From NCBI GenBank assembly GCA_013396525.1, contig VWYX01000013.1:1149888-1213887 (forward strand): 64,000 nucleotides of DNA. The letters are read 5' to 3'. Below the pieces are notes generated by a model, which worked only from the letters and a program-made list of their open reading frames with translations, had not been told where the DNA came from and did no database searches. Positions 37,825 through 51,370 of this stretch are shown here, piece by piece (position 1 is the stretch's first letter; each line of letters begins with the position of its first letter). A program made the position numbers and the translations under genes. This DNA comes from Chaetorhynchus papuensis (Eukaryota > Chordata > Aves > Passeriformes > Rhipiduridae).

Positions 37825-38160
37825 TCTGGAATGGATCTCTGGGTGTGTTGTCAAGCCACATTAAAAAGAAAAAAAACAGGAGTGGGGGATGTCAGAAGCT
37901 TTCATAGGCTCAGAGTGGCAGAGGCCATATTGTACAGAAGATGGAAGACCTCACCAGACAAACATTTCTTTAAGGCCTTTCTTTCCCCATCAGAAAAATG
38001 TTAAATTTTCTTGCCAGCACTTGGGATCACCCAGGCAGTGTCCATAACCACCTCAAGTCTGAGTGCCCTCAAAAGCCTTTGAATATTTCCTGGTGTCAGT
38101 AGGAAACGTTTGTGTACAGCGCTGGTGCCTCCACGGGCCATGTTTTTGTTGTACACCAAG

Positions 38161-38175
38161 TGCTGCTGCTGCTGC
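38161..38175. repeat. (TGC)5 trinucleotide run
   Basis: Five perfect TGC units followed by GGCCCC. The minus-strand reading gives a short Gln run inside a chance open frame (38001-38216). The run is too short to be notable as an expandable repeat. Confidence 0.8.
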
Positions 38176-41100
38176 GGCCCCAAATGGTGGTGAAGAGTGC
38201 GAATCTCAGGCCGCACAGGTGCTCAGCAGTGCAGGCTTGTGAGGTTCGTTTTGACACATAACCTTCATTATTTCACATATTCTGAAATTGTTTTATGTTT
38301 TAACCATGTTAAATGTTCACCTTACTGAGCTCAGTGCTTTATGAAGTTAAATCTCCTAAAGCGCTGTGTCAGGACATAAATCCGCGGAGGGAAGATGCGT
38401 GTCAGCGGGTGCCATCCTGCAGTGTTTGGTGAAGGCCTTTTTGCACGACTAGGGTGTTTAAGTACCCAGGTAAGGTAAACTGAGTAATATAGGGAACTCT
38501 AGCCTTGTTGCTATTGACTGCCCTAATTGTAGCGTGCTTAACAGTCAAAAAATTTAGTACTCCTTTATGAAGGGCTTGTAGATGCAGTGGCAGAAGGGTA
38601 TGACTGAAAGATGGACTTATTTTGGGAAACCTAATTATAACTGCATCATTTTACTTTTCCGTTATTGTTGCCCAATTTTGTCGTGCTCCTAGTGTTGCTA
38701 TTAATGTCTTCCCAAATGTCAAATTCAGCCTGCTGATGGTGATCATCTCATGTCATATTGCTAAATATATACGTGCTGTTGAGAATGTCTGATGTAAATG
38801 TTATGCCAGACCTTCTACATATGCATATTAGAAGACTTCTTATGCTAAATACCTGCTATCAAATACATACTTAATTATTTTCCTCAGTGGTATACGAAAC
38901 AAGTTGAGACTTTTTTTTTAGGAGTCATCATGCTATTGTATTATTTTAAATGATCTGTGATAGGAAAGATCTCACTTCTGAATGGTTGTGACACTAAATG
39001 ATGCTAAGTAAGAAATTCCAGATACATCTTCACTTTGAACTGAAAGCTAATGTCATTTCCTTATAAATATTTCTCTGAGAGATCTGGATGCATGTGACTA
39101 CCACCTAGCAGTCAAATGAAGAAAATCAAAAAATGCCTCCGGGACATTCTTAGTAAAACTTGCTAATATATTAAAAAAAAAAAAGTTGTTCCTTCTAGTC
39201 TGGTATATTCAATACAGCTTCAATTATTAATGTTAAATAACTCTTTATTTCTTTTTTCTGAGTCATTTCAGAAATGAAAAGTCACATTAGTTGGCTGTAT
39301 GTGAATGAACATTTACTGTGTGCAGCATAAGTTGTGTTGTTCAGTTTACTAGTTCTTGGAAGCACCTTGTGCAAAGTTTTCCTTTGATATATATTGAATT
39401 TCATGTGTTCAAGCTATTTGAAGTGTACTGTATTTGTAATTTGGATCGAAACATCAATTACATGCTGTTGGAGCTGCTCTTTAAATGGTTTTCTTTGTAA
39501 GAAATCACCTGTAGCTTCACTTGTAAATAAGATTGCAGACAAAACTGAAAAAAGAGGTAGTATCTTGTTGCTACTGAAAATGGTTGCAAATCACTGTGGG
39601 GATTATGTACCAAGGGAATAACATTTCAACTTTATGATGGTTTTGTGATGTTTCCAGTGTCCTTTAATATCTGCCATTATGCTATTTTCATGGTTCAAAA
39701 GCAAGGTCTTGAAATTTTAGAATTATAAATGTATTTATTATATTCCCCACATCTGCAAAAAAAAAGAGGTCTGAATCCTAGCACATGAATACATAATTGT
39801 GGGATTTCAAAGTGCCTGTATCCTGTTAGAACGGCAAACCTTTGGATATCAATTTTGAAGAAATGAGGGATGCCATTTGTTTTTATTAAACTGGGATTTA
39901 AATGCTTGGAGAAAGCATTGGGGGAGGCATTTCTTGTGGAAATGGAAGTAATATTCCTCATTTGTGATGTTAAAAATGTTATTTTTGCCATAGTTACATT
40001 CTTTATAAATAAACCTAGGAATATGTGCCTAAACCAAATATGCTTATTTTCCATTTCTACTTATGACTTTGGCTTTTTATTATTATTTTAATTTTCAGGG
40101 TGTTTTCTGTGTAAGACCAAAACCAGAATTGAATATAGAGCTCTCTAAATGTGCCATTGTTTCTTTCTGATGGAAAGGGCAGTGTATTGATTACAGAGTA
40201 CTGAGGCATTGAAAACTCTTCATTCTATTATCAAGTCATAAGGGAAATTAGTGAGTGATGTTTTTCAGTCAAGGAACTTTGGAATAAAGTTAAAATTAAC
40301 TATTTTATCTGACCACAAATAAATAAGAAGACAAGAATAAAAGAACAAGCTTGTAATCCAGCCATTTCCTACCTTTTTCTTAATTCAGTCAACATCTTTC
40401 CATCTTTTGTGCAGCTTTCCGCTCTTGTCTGTTTGGTTAGTCACATATTTCAAATATCAAATCTTGTATTAGTGTCATAGAAGAAGCTTGCAATTTCTAT
40501 GAAAGATTAAGGTTTTAGCTGGTCGATCTAAATTTGCCAGTATATTTATAAGATTTTAGATGTAATGTACAGTTAGTGAGATGATGCAACAGAAGTTTCT
40601 GCGTTTAGAACTGTCTTCACCACAGGAAATTTTAGTTATTTTTGTACTTTTCAGCATCCAACCTTGAGGCATTTTGTACTGTTTCTCTAATTATGCTTAT
40701 GACGTGACATTTGGGGAACCCGTAGGGACTTTTGGGAAATCATTTTTGTAAAGGTTGCTGTTCAGTATAGGATGTGGGAATAATTAGTTCTTTTATGGTG
40801 GGTTGTGTTTGTTTACCAGGAAATTGTATCCTACATTTAGTAAGGTAAAGCCAGTGTAGTCGTCTTCATGCAGTAATTGTTGTCTTCTGCCATGAAATCA
40901 TTTCAAGATTTCAGTACAATCTATTTTAACTCAGCCATATCATTTTAGTGCATTTTGTGTTCATGGTGAACATGGCTATTCTTAAGTGTGTTGGAGATTA
41001 AGGACAGCTTTATGAACTCAGCAGTATAATTGCTGATCCTCATTTCAATGTCTTGTGTTTCAGCATAAGCATGAAGATGTTTTTGTTACGAGGAATTCTT

Positions 41101-44100
41101 GCAAGAAGTCCATATGCTGAAGAAGGACAAGCTAGCGCAGAGAAACTGGCAAATACAGAGAGATGCAATTAGCAGGAAAGGAAAGAAAATTTTCTGCAGT
41201 GATATATATCCAGTAATACTAGAAATAAGGGAGGAAATTACAGTATATATTGGAAAAATGTGTAGCTTGGAGAACAAAGTAAGCATAGCATTTCTGTGGA
41301 GAAAGTTGTCTAAGCCCTAAATTTTTTTGATAGTAGACTGCACGCAGCACTGAGAAATAACATGTATAAAAGTGAGGAGAGGTAGGGGGTAATTTAGTGT
41401 CTTTCTTCCTCTAGCTTAGAGCCATAGCCTCTGTGTGAGATTCAGTTGAACATGGAAGCTGTGCCAGAGATTTAAGTGCAGTATGTGCTTCACCATGTCC
41501 TGAACTGTGAATCAGGAGCAGCTAAGCACATGGTGACCCTCTCTCACTTCGGGTAGATCAAATTAGGACATTCAATAACTTCCTCACAGTGATTCAATGT
41601 AAAAATTTTAGTTACCAGTGGGGAGGATTGAACCTAAAAGGTAAGAAAGACGGTGCACGAATGAAACTTACGAGAACCCTTTCACTGGAGCACGTGGTGC
41701 AGTTGGGTATAAGCATTATTTTCCTTTTTAATTTTTTTTAAGTTGTCTAGTGCCAATGCAGACCTTGTCAAGCCTGCATTTTCTAGTGTGAAATATAGTC
41801 AGTGGCAGCTGCCATGTACAACAGGTCAGGTGCCAAGAGGCCCCTCTCCACAGGTTGGCTCTACAGGCATGAGTGCCTGAAAATCCAGTCTTTCATCTTT
41901 CTGAGCATTCCCTCCCTTGCCAAGATTACACCTATGACAGCCCCACAGAGATATTTGTTGCTGCTCTTGATATTGTTAATATTAAATATTAAAATTAAGT
42001 ATAAAATATTAATATTTTAGTAGTCACACAAGTCTCCACACATCTTTAGAGCATCTTTGTACTAAGCACTTTTCAACCATGTAGAGGCACAGCCCTGTCC
42101 TGAAGAGCTTGTAATATAAAACAAAGGATATATGAAAAATGGAGAAGGGTGACTCAATCACATACCTCTATAATGTATTTTGATTTTACTTTATGAGTAA
42201 AACACCAAATGTTCCTATTTTCTCTTCAGCCAAGCTGTTGGTTGGCTGATTTGGAAGGAGAAACTGCAAGTAGGTGTGGATTTGGGTTTGATTGCCCTTC
42301 CCATATACTTAAGCATATTTCTGTAATTTATAAAAGCTTGTCATTTCTCTTCTAATTAAAAAAAAAATAATAATTTCAGATGCAATATTAAAAAAATATT
42401 AAAGAGAATGAAATTTATAGGTCATGTTCCTGGCTGCCCCTCTCTTGTATTTTACCATCTAAAGAGAATCCCAGTGCTACAAATACACCTTTTGTAGCTA
42501 AAGTTGACTGACTTCAGTCAAACGGGCAACAGTACAAATTGATTCCAGATCGGGGATCCAAATTTACTGTAATTGTTTGAAAACAGATGCTGATTCAAAT
42601 TACTGCATTTAACAGCTAGAATTAAAATGCCACTGTCTGGTGGTAAAGCGTTGATTTGGGTGACTTGGGGTGTGGAGTGAACTGCTCCAAGGAGAGCCTC
42701 TGCTGTGCCATTTGTGGCTGTGCTGCACAGGAGAGACACTGGGGCAAAGGCACAAGGAAGAGGCCATTGCAACAGGATGGCCCTGCAACCTTGGCATGTT
42801 TTGGTCAGTGGGGAGCCCCATCCAGGAGGAGGCTCTGTCTGTCAGGGTAGACAGACAGAAGCTGGGCCGTGTTTGCTTGCGGTTGCACTGATCAGGAATA
42901 AAATTTGTTTAGATAAGATTATCTGAGGCTAGCCAGTTTTTTATAGTATTGTCTGAGCAGAAGCAGTTCTGGGAAGAGAAATTCTTTATTTGTAATGACT
43001 TGTGAAGATTATTATGGTCCCTAATACAAAAATCCTCACAATGCACTCTGATGATCAAGGATCTCTGTTGTGCAAGAACTGCTGAATTCAGTCATACAAA
43101 ATACACACACAGTAGAAGTACACACCAACACCAGTAAGTGTCATAGACTGGTGAGACATGGGCCTTGGAAGGAAAGGAGAGACTGGCTTTCATTAGGATT
43201 TCTCCTACTTCTGAAGGAGTACCTCAATGTACAAGGATGGGGAGAGCTTCCTGCGTGGGCATCTGGCAAAGCTGCTGCATAGAGGTGGGTACCTGATTCA
43301 CTTCTGCATTTTAGCTCTAGTTGACTTTGTTACCTAGCCCACATACTCTGGTGTCTGCTTCTGTGTCTGTGTGCCTTTGGAGGTTTTGTGTTTTGTGTCT
43401 CCTTGCCTGGGATTCCCTAAAGAACTTCCCCCACTCCATTAGAAATTGAATCTTTCTGCTCCATAAAATTAAGAAGAATACAGCTTGTTTCCTTTTGCGT
43501 TTTTATGGTAGTATCAAAAGTTCCTGACCAGTTTGCCTGGCTTGCTGGCAGGTATGCCTGGTTTGTATTGCACTTCAGTTTCTATTCTTTGTCAGAAAGG
43601 GACCCAATCCATCCATGCTTCTGGCATTTCTGTGTGCTCCCTTTAGTGTCAGGTGCATTTTCTTCCACTAACCTTAACCTTTCATATCAGTGCTGTAGAA
43701 GTTGATAACTTCTTGAAGTGTTTCTGCTTTTTAGGAAGCCTAAGTATGCAAAAGTGGTATTTTAAATACTGTGTCTTATTCTAGCTACTACGTATTTTCC
43801 ACATATTAGTATTTCAGCTGTTGTCTGGTTTTGAATGGTTTCAGGTTTTTCTAATTTTTTTTTAAATTAAAACAGACATCTCTTCCTAAATATAGCAACT
43901 GCACAGTGACATCACTTTTTGCATGAAAATGTGTTGACATTTTGTATTCTGTGTTCAAGGATAGTCTCTTACTTCATGAAAACACTATAAAATGTTTAAG
44001 TGCTTTGTTTATTTGGGGCTTCTAAGCATTACATGTTTTGTAATTGTTTATGATAACATGAGACTGTGCCATTTTTATGATGTTTTACATCGACTTACAT

Positions 44101-47100
44101 ACATACCTTATTGCAAAACTGAGTTTTGTGGTCTCGGTTTTTACTGCCCCAGTCCTTCAAATAAATCACTAAGGAAATAAGGTTTAAATAGGACTGCCAT
44201 GTTTTCAAATTGATGTCTTCTCAAAGCCAGAAGAGGGTCGTGGCCACTCTGTCCAGCAAAGCAGTATGCTTAGCCACACTAGCTCATCATGGTGTCACTC
44301 TTCTTCCATGCTTCTTTGCTTTAGCTTCCGTGACTGGTCGTCATCGTTTTATTCATTCTTAAGAATGTGCGTGATACAACCTCTCTGTCTCTTTTCATTA
44401 CTCCTGTTACTACAGTGTTACACAATTCCACGGTGTCCTTCACGTGTCTCCATGTATTCTTCTCATCTCCAGGTCAACTAGTGTTCCTGAACTCTGTGGA
44501 GTATAGCAGAGCTCACTGGAAACCCATCACACCACTGTAGGTGTTGAGACACAATGTGTTGATTCGCCCCAATATTATTTGCATCTCTTGTTGGTGCCCC
44601 TTTCATTTTCTCCATGGTGGAGTCTTCCTCCAGCCCCTTCCACACTCCTGTCAGTAGGTGAACTTTGTGTTCGTGTATTTGTTATTATAAAACAGCTCAA
44701 GAGAACTTCTTGCTCTTGACGATCGCTCAGTCACTAGCGCCCTAAGGGTTATCTTCTTGGAACTTTTGTTTCCCTTTTTAGAGTTAATCAGAGACATAAA
44801 GACTATTTTGTCTTGAGACCTACAACCACTGAAAAGCAACAAAGGATCAGCACAAATCACTAAACTTCTTTCAGCACACAAGACTTGGTCATCTCATTAA
44901 GTATTTCTCTATGCTGTCTTTTTTTTTCTGCACCTTTCATGTTTCTCTGAAGGGACAGGGTACCTTATCACCACATCCACTTGTCCTTCTGCCTCTTTGT
45001 GAAGTACCACTGGGAAGCTCAATCTTTTTTAGTGAGCCAGACATAGAAAAATTCCTTTTAGTTTATTCATTCTTCAGTTTTTGCAGGAAAATCTTATGGC
45101 TGTGAGCTCTTTTAAGTTCTGTTTGCCTAAGTATGGCAAACCTTTTTGGTACCTGAATCCTGTGAGGTTTGTTTCTGGTGTTTCAGTTTGGGTTTGTTTT
45201 TTTTTTTTTAACTCATTGGTTTGATTTAGGGGTTTTGTTGGGGGGGTTTTTTGTTGTTAACCTTCTAGTTTGCATCATTATTACAGTTTAAACATGTACA
45301 TCATGAGATATTTCCCTTTTGCAGTCTTATTTCTTTTCTGAATAAAGGATTTCAATCCTGAGAAATTTATACCTGGTTTTGTATTGGTCTCTGCATCTAT
45401 TGCATGCAGGTTCCTGTACTCTTCTCGTTTTATTCTTGGCATTGAGCACCATGGCAGCCTTCACTGTTGCCTGTGAATGCATTGCTCTTCTGCCATCTGG
45501 GTCACTGTGTGTTTTAAAAGTACTAAACTTCAGTATATCCCAGAGAGTACTTTCTGACCCAAATGGAGAAATGAAAGTACAGGTCTTGGAACTTCCCTGT
45601 AAAAAGGAGCTAAATTTGTCTACAGCAAGATCTGTATGAACTGAAGATATTTTTTTTAACTTGTCACCATAGGATGAAATATTCGGATTATGTTTTCTGT
45701 ATTATTTAGCTTTTGAGGGTCAGTGTAAATCTCTGCTCTGTTTTTCTGTGTTACTGTGCACTGGAACTTCTGGCTTTTCTTAAGCTATTCTTGTGTGTAT
45801 TTGTGGACTTTTTTAGTTTTGTTTTAGAAAGCTGATAAAAAATTTTAGAGCATGTGTATGCAGAGCTCAGTGTACAACCACAGCATCTTATGATGCAGAC
45901 TTCAAAATAATGAAGCCTTCTCATACTTCTGTTTCTTTGATTTTGTCAAGAGGATTGCTGACTGCTCACTTCTGTGTGTTGATGTGAACTTTTGTATTTC
46001 AATAATATTCTGTCCCAGGTCTAGTATTTGTTCCCTGCTACAAGTCTTGCCCAGCATTCCTTTTATCCTGTATGATTGAAATGGTGTATTTCACTTTGTG
46101 GTTTACTCAGTATGGCTGGTGAACCTCTCTGCTGAGCTACAAGTACAACATTTTGATCATATTTTTATCTGACATCTCTGTGTTTCAAACTACTATTTTG
46201 ATGCATAGCAACTATTAAGTAATTTGCTGCACTTAAAATCTCTGTAACATTGCTACTAGCATTAACTTTTTATTCTGTTTTCTCAAGTTTGGCCAAAATT
46301 TGTTTATTTCTGTACTCAAAAGAAGACATTTTCTTGTGTGTGACTGATCATTTGACCTTTTCTTTAAAAAAATTATTTTCTATTTGAATTAATGTTATTT
46401 ATTCTGATGACTGATACTCTGCTTTGTGTAAATTCAATGAGTAGCCTACCTCAGAAATTCACAGTAAAATGCAAGTAGATGAGATGATTTCTTTGAGTAA
46501 GCTGAAATAAGTTGAATAGAGGAATATCCTTGTCAAAGAAACCTGAGAGAAAATTTTATATCTGAAATTGTGAAAGACAGTTTCAGATGTCAGCTATTTT
46601 GCAGAAAATAAAAAGTTGAGGCCAGAAAATAAAGAAAACAAACATCAGCAGTTGTTATCATAAAACCTTGTATGTGATTCTGCTTTTTGCCTTCCCTCTC
46701 ATGTGCTGTGAATGTTGACACTGGACATAATACAAAATTTTACAGGAGTCTTACCAGAAGCTTTCGAATGCTGAAAATTTATTTCCAGAGTTGTTGTCTA
46801 GATCTGCTGTAGTGCTCAAGTCATTAAATTCCCTAATCTGGTGGCAGGTGGGCGAAATTAAATTAACAAGACTTCAAAATATGCTTAAACTTAAGGCTAG
46901 GAGTGAATTAGGTCCTCTGTTCTGGGCACAGCAGACTTGAATGGCTCCTTTGAAGGAATCCTACCCCAGAGGGCTCAGCAACTTCATGCTCATTAAAAGT
47001 AAGAATCATAACTTGACCTTTGGCAATAGATTCTGTATGCGTTTGACTGTGTTTGGATGAGGCAAATAAATGCAGTGCTTTAGATGCTGGTGCAATTCAC

Positions 47101-47159
47101 ATGGGGTAATGAAAGAAAAACTTGTTTCCTTCTACGTAAAGACCTTTTCCCTCCCACTG

Positions 47160-47460
47160 TTGCTACTGCACATTCAAGGGCGCTGACGTAGAAAAGAATG
47201 GCATTGCCAGAGTCAGCAAGACCTTGGGGACCGCTGTTATTTTAACTAGGGCGACAGAAACACGCTCTGAACAAGGTGACAGGGCAGCAGGCTGGAAAGT
47301 TCTCGTAGCTGCCCCTTTCTCAGCCGCGCAGTCAGCGGTGGCAAGTGTCACCGACACGACTTGGTGGCCGCCTCTGCAGTGCCGGGTGGCCGCAGGCAGC
47401 TCTAATTATGTGTTGGAGTGTGCTGATAGCACAGCAGGTAGTGTCCCATAACAGCACCGC
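47160..47460. promoter_or_regulatory. Moderately GC/CpG-rich patch
   Basis: CpG dinucleotides are visibly more frequent here than in the flanks (for example in the 47330-47400 stretch), and a TGACGTA cAMP-response-type word lies at 47184-47190. The patch is short and weaker than the two CpG islands. It could be a distal regulatory element or an eroded island. Open frames on both strands (47163-47357 and 47224-47451) overlap and look like composition effects. Confidence 0.3.
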
Positions 47461-50400
47461 TCAACTTCACAATTTGCTTCCTGCTCGGAGGTGAGAAGGG
47501 CTATTGAACAAGAGCTGCAGGATTATTGGAGGTGTTGAGAGGAGCTGCTGCCTAGAGGGATGACTGTTTCAGAAAGGTGTTTTCTTTTGAAAGCACATTT
47601 TAGCAACCATTTCCGTATTAGCTTCACAAAATATTTGAGGCTTTATCTGCTTTTCAGGTAGAAAATGTCTATAAAGTAATTTCAAGATATTTACCAAACC
47701 TTTGTTGGTTTTCCCTATTTTTTCTTTGTCCTCTTTTCATCTTCCAAATTGCATTTTCTGGGAATTAAATAATAATGGGCCTGTTTTGTCAAAACTCCTT
47801 AGCCGCTGCAGTATTACAGCCCAAAGAGTGTGGGAGTCTTCTAGCAGCACATTGAATTTCTGGTCTGATAATTCTCAGTAACAAAAATATGATTTTAGTT
47901 GCTAAAATCCCAGCTGCCATGTTTTCAGGTAATTACTGAGAAAAAATTATCTTACTGTATGGGAAATGGTGACTGAATGTACCCTAATTTTCAAGTACAA
48001 GTAAGTTTAGAGAATGTCTCATATAATATGGGTATCTGCTGCTCTTATATAATCCTTAGGTTTGTATAACAGTCTTTGTGATGTTATTTCATCTCCCTCA
48101 TCAATTTGTGAGAAAATTTGGGAGTTTTTCTTCTGTTGGAATGTAAAATTGAGTTTTCATAATTATATCTTAATTTTATTTTCTGCCCCTTTTTTTCTGC
48201 CTTTTTCTCACTTTTCTATTCTGTTGTATTTATACAGTCATTACAGAAACAGAATTTATGGTATTTTGTAGTGTCTCTACACCATGTTGTGCATAATACC
48301 ATGAACAAAGTAACAAAAAGATGGTGTTTTTAGGAAAGTGTCACACTAAAAATTACTGCTGACATTAAATGGTAACATTGTTATGTGCCTCTGATCTTGA
48401 CAGATACTTGGTCATAATTGTAGCCTGTCTGCAAAGATTTTGTATCTCATGTTTAAGAAATAAAACATGGAATAATAGTGCATGGGAAATTCTTTTGTTT
48501 GTGTTAACACTGGTAATACTTGTTAACATAAACTTTGGTGCCTACCAGTTTCTAAATATTTTTTAAATTCTGATGAAGATTACCCATACATTAATTTTTA
48601 TATTCTTGCAAAAATGAAAAAATAAAATGTATTAGTTCTGATTTTGGCATGGGGCAGTATTCAGATCTAGGTTACTTTGCTGACTCGTTTGCAGATGAAT
48701 TCTGACTTTAGGTGCCCTGTTTGGTTTTCCATCTTCCCAAAGGCTTAGGCAAGCAGGCCCTACCCTCAGTTTCTCTCCTGTCTCTGACAGTGCTCTCCAT
48801 AGCCTGGCAGGGACATGCTCTGTCTTACTGTCATTTTAAGGTCCTACAGATTTTGCATTTAGCACTGTCTTGAGTGTCACAGCTTTTACTAGGAGGAAAA
48901 GGATTTCTTTTAATGATTAAAAAGGGTCGTGTTGCCTCTCCCGGTGTTGATTTGAATGAGCAGGGAATTGTGCTGAACTGTGTCGTTGGCAGTGAAGGCT
49001 GCAGTCAGACAAGCCCTGCTGGCAGCGGCAGAGCCACGTAAGAGGTTCCTGCTGCCAGCTGCTTGTCCAAGGCTTCCTCTGTGCGTGCCAGCTCAGTGCC
49101 CAGGTAGCTGCTCCCTAACCTGGACTGTCCAAACAGTCCCTCATGCATTTCCGATAACAGAGCCTTTTTAGCCTGTGATTTTGACATTGGGGGTTAGGAA
49201 ATGAGTGTGTTCTTGTGCTGTTTAGGGGTGTTGTCCCCCCCCCTCTGCCGACTCCCTGGGTATTAAGCAGCTGGAAGCAATAACCTCTTCACCCCACTCC
49301 GATGCATCCAGGGCAATGCATCTGCCGATGGCCTCAGGCAGTCAGAGCTTTCTTACGACTTGAGAGCCTCAAGGGATTTTGGTCAGTCTCATTTGTGGGT
49401 AGAAAATGGCCTGGAGATGCAATATATTCTGTAAGAGTAAGATAAAGATAACGCTAAGATATTCAGTAGCAGAATTCAGGAAGCTCTTGCAGTTTTGCTG
49501 GTGGAAACTTGGACTTCTGTGAGTTCTCCTGCACATAAGGTAGGGGGTTTTTGCACTGAGGTGCAGAACTTCCCACTGTAAGCATATGCAAGTTTTCATA
49601 GCTCTCACCTGAGTCACGGTCCTACCAGGGGTATAAGCAGGTGACTTAAGTGATGTGACTCTGTGCCTGAAGTATATACTTCTTAGCAGGCTATGCTACA
49701 GCTCATTTTCCCCTTCTTCATTACAATTTGAAGTGTGTTACATGCTTATCAGGCAACAGAAATAATCCACATAACTATTCTGGATAGCACTAAAGAAAAA
49801 ACAGCGCTAATGTTTCAGGAAGAAAACTTCCATTCCAAATCAGGACAAAATAGAAATCCTCAAAATTTTCATGATTGGCAATACAAAAAAAGCTCTCCAA
49901 AAACTAATTTCACTGTAGTTCCTTAGAAACATTTCCCAAATATAATTTTGAAATTCTTCGTTTAAACTATATAAAATAACTTCTAATGCTGATTAGATTA
50001 CATTTGGAATCGATATATTTTAAACAAGCACATGGGAGCATTTCTGAGATATTTCAAACTGGTGACAGAGGAATGCTTTGGAGTTCACAGCTTTGTAGCA
50101 CCTCCAGAAATCTTTGTAAGTGAAGTGACTCCTCCAGAGATAAGGAGCTCTTGAGGATAGCATTCAAGACTTTTAAATCCCTTTTGGAAAAGAGAGTTTT
50201 GATGCAAAACCCAAGACAGGAGTATTGCAATGCCAATCTTTTAGTATAGGGGCATTTCAAAATACACAATGCCTAAAGCTGCAGATTTACAAAATACTGT
50301 TTCAGAATATGTGATGTTGAGTTGATTGGCACAGAAATGGATCCGTACTCAAAAAACAAAAAGGCAAATTTACTGTTGTTGCATAACTGAAACTTGATAA

Positions 50401-51336
50401 TTGGGCTTTTTCCCTTCATTTTGCTCCCCCATTTTTTTTTTTAACTGTGATTTATAAGTGTTCTAAGTACAGTAATATAAAATTATAGTAAATGCAGCTA
50501 AAGTAAAATGTCTGTTCTTAAAGCAGGCAACATAGATTTAGCATCACTTCTCTCATCTTTGTTTTGGACTGTAACAAAGCGAAAAGCAGTCCCTTCTTAC
50601 CTGGCTGTTGCAGATTACCTTTAACAAGGTGATTTTACATGAGAGGTGCACTCTTGCTTGTTACCTTCAGAAACCACGACTGAATGCTGAGGTGAAAGGG
50701 AGGATTCTTATCCATTCATTTCCTATATTTGTCAGTTAGAGTGGCTCCCTTCGTAATACTTAGATGAGTGCTTAGAGAGGTCACACTACACTGAGTTTCA
50801 AAGGCTGAAACAAAATTTATGTCGGTGTGTGTTTGCATCCATGTCGGGAATCATTTTGATGCTTTGGGGGAGAATTACAAGTAGGAGCATAACACTGTAT
50901 GATTTCTTTTTGTGAACCTGAATGCACATGTTTTTAAGAAAAAAAGCTTTTTCCATATATTTCGATATAACACATCAGAATATTTATCTGAATTCTGTTT
51001 TACTGAAAGAAGAAGAGGAAAAGGGAGAAGAGAAAAAGGCATTTCTGCTAAAGCTGCTCTCTGAAAGGAGGGCATTGCTGCAATTTCATATTCAAGCATT
51101 TAGCAGTGCCCAACAGTGTTTATTTAGTTCTACTGAGCCTACAGTAACAGTCACCTTATTTTGTGCAGTATTGGCATTGTCTGACAGGCTTATGGTATGG
51201 CAGCAGGCTGCTGGCTTCTTGTGGCTTCAGGGAACAATCTTAGTGTAGCAGCATCCACCTGGATGCCATGCACCTGAGCTGCAGGAGGCAGTGTCAGACT
51301 GAGCCGTGGCTGAAACTTTTTTTCTCCCACCTGCAG

Positions 51337-51370
51337 AATATTGGTCAATATTAAAAATAATGATTTACAG
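51337..51370 (+). other. Possible 34-nt exon with strong splice signals
   Basis: Upstream, CTTTTTTTCTCCCACCTGCAG (last 20 bases 51317-51336) is a near-ideal polypyrimidine tract plus acceptor, with a branch-point-like GGCTGAA about 25 nt before the AG. Downstream, TTTACAG is followed by GTAAGTAAGT from 51371, which fits the U1 donor consensus. The 34 nt are not a multiple of three; two of the three frames are open. If real it would be a frame-shifting alternative exon, a non-coding RNA exon or a 5' UTR exon. There is no protein homology and no neighbour exon identified, so a cryptic or chance pair remains possible. Confidence 0.3.

Larger units (their letters stand above)
34001..44000. other. 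Long non-coding tract
   Basis: No supported gene. It contains G-rich simple sequence at 34687-34702, A18 at 35857-35874, A14 at 36036-36049, A12 at 39173-39184, a YY1-like site at 37814-37824, a (TGC)5 run at 38161-38175 and a stop-poor patch at 42609-42926. None of the open frames shows a recognisable domain. Confidence 0.65.

Noticed and set aside
39695..40054. 119-codon minus-strand frame
   Set aside because: No recognised motif; embedded in AT-rich DNA with an overlapping plus-strand frame.
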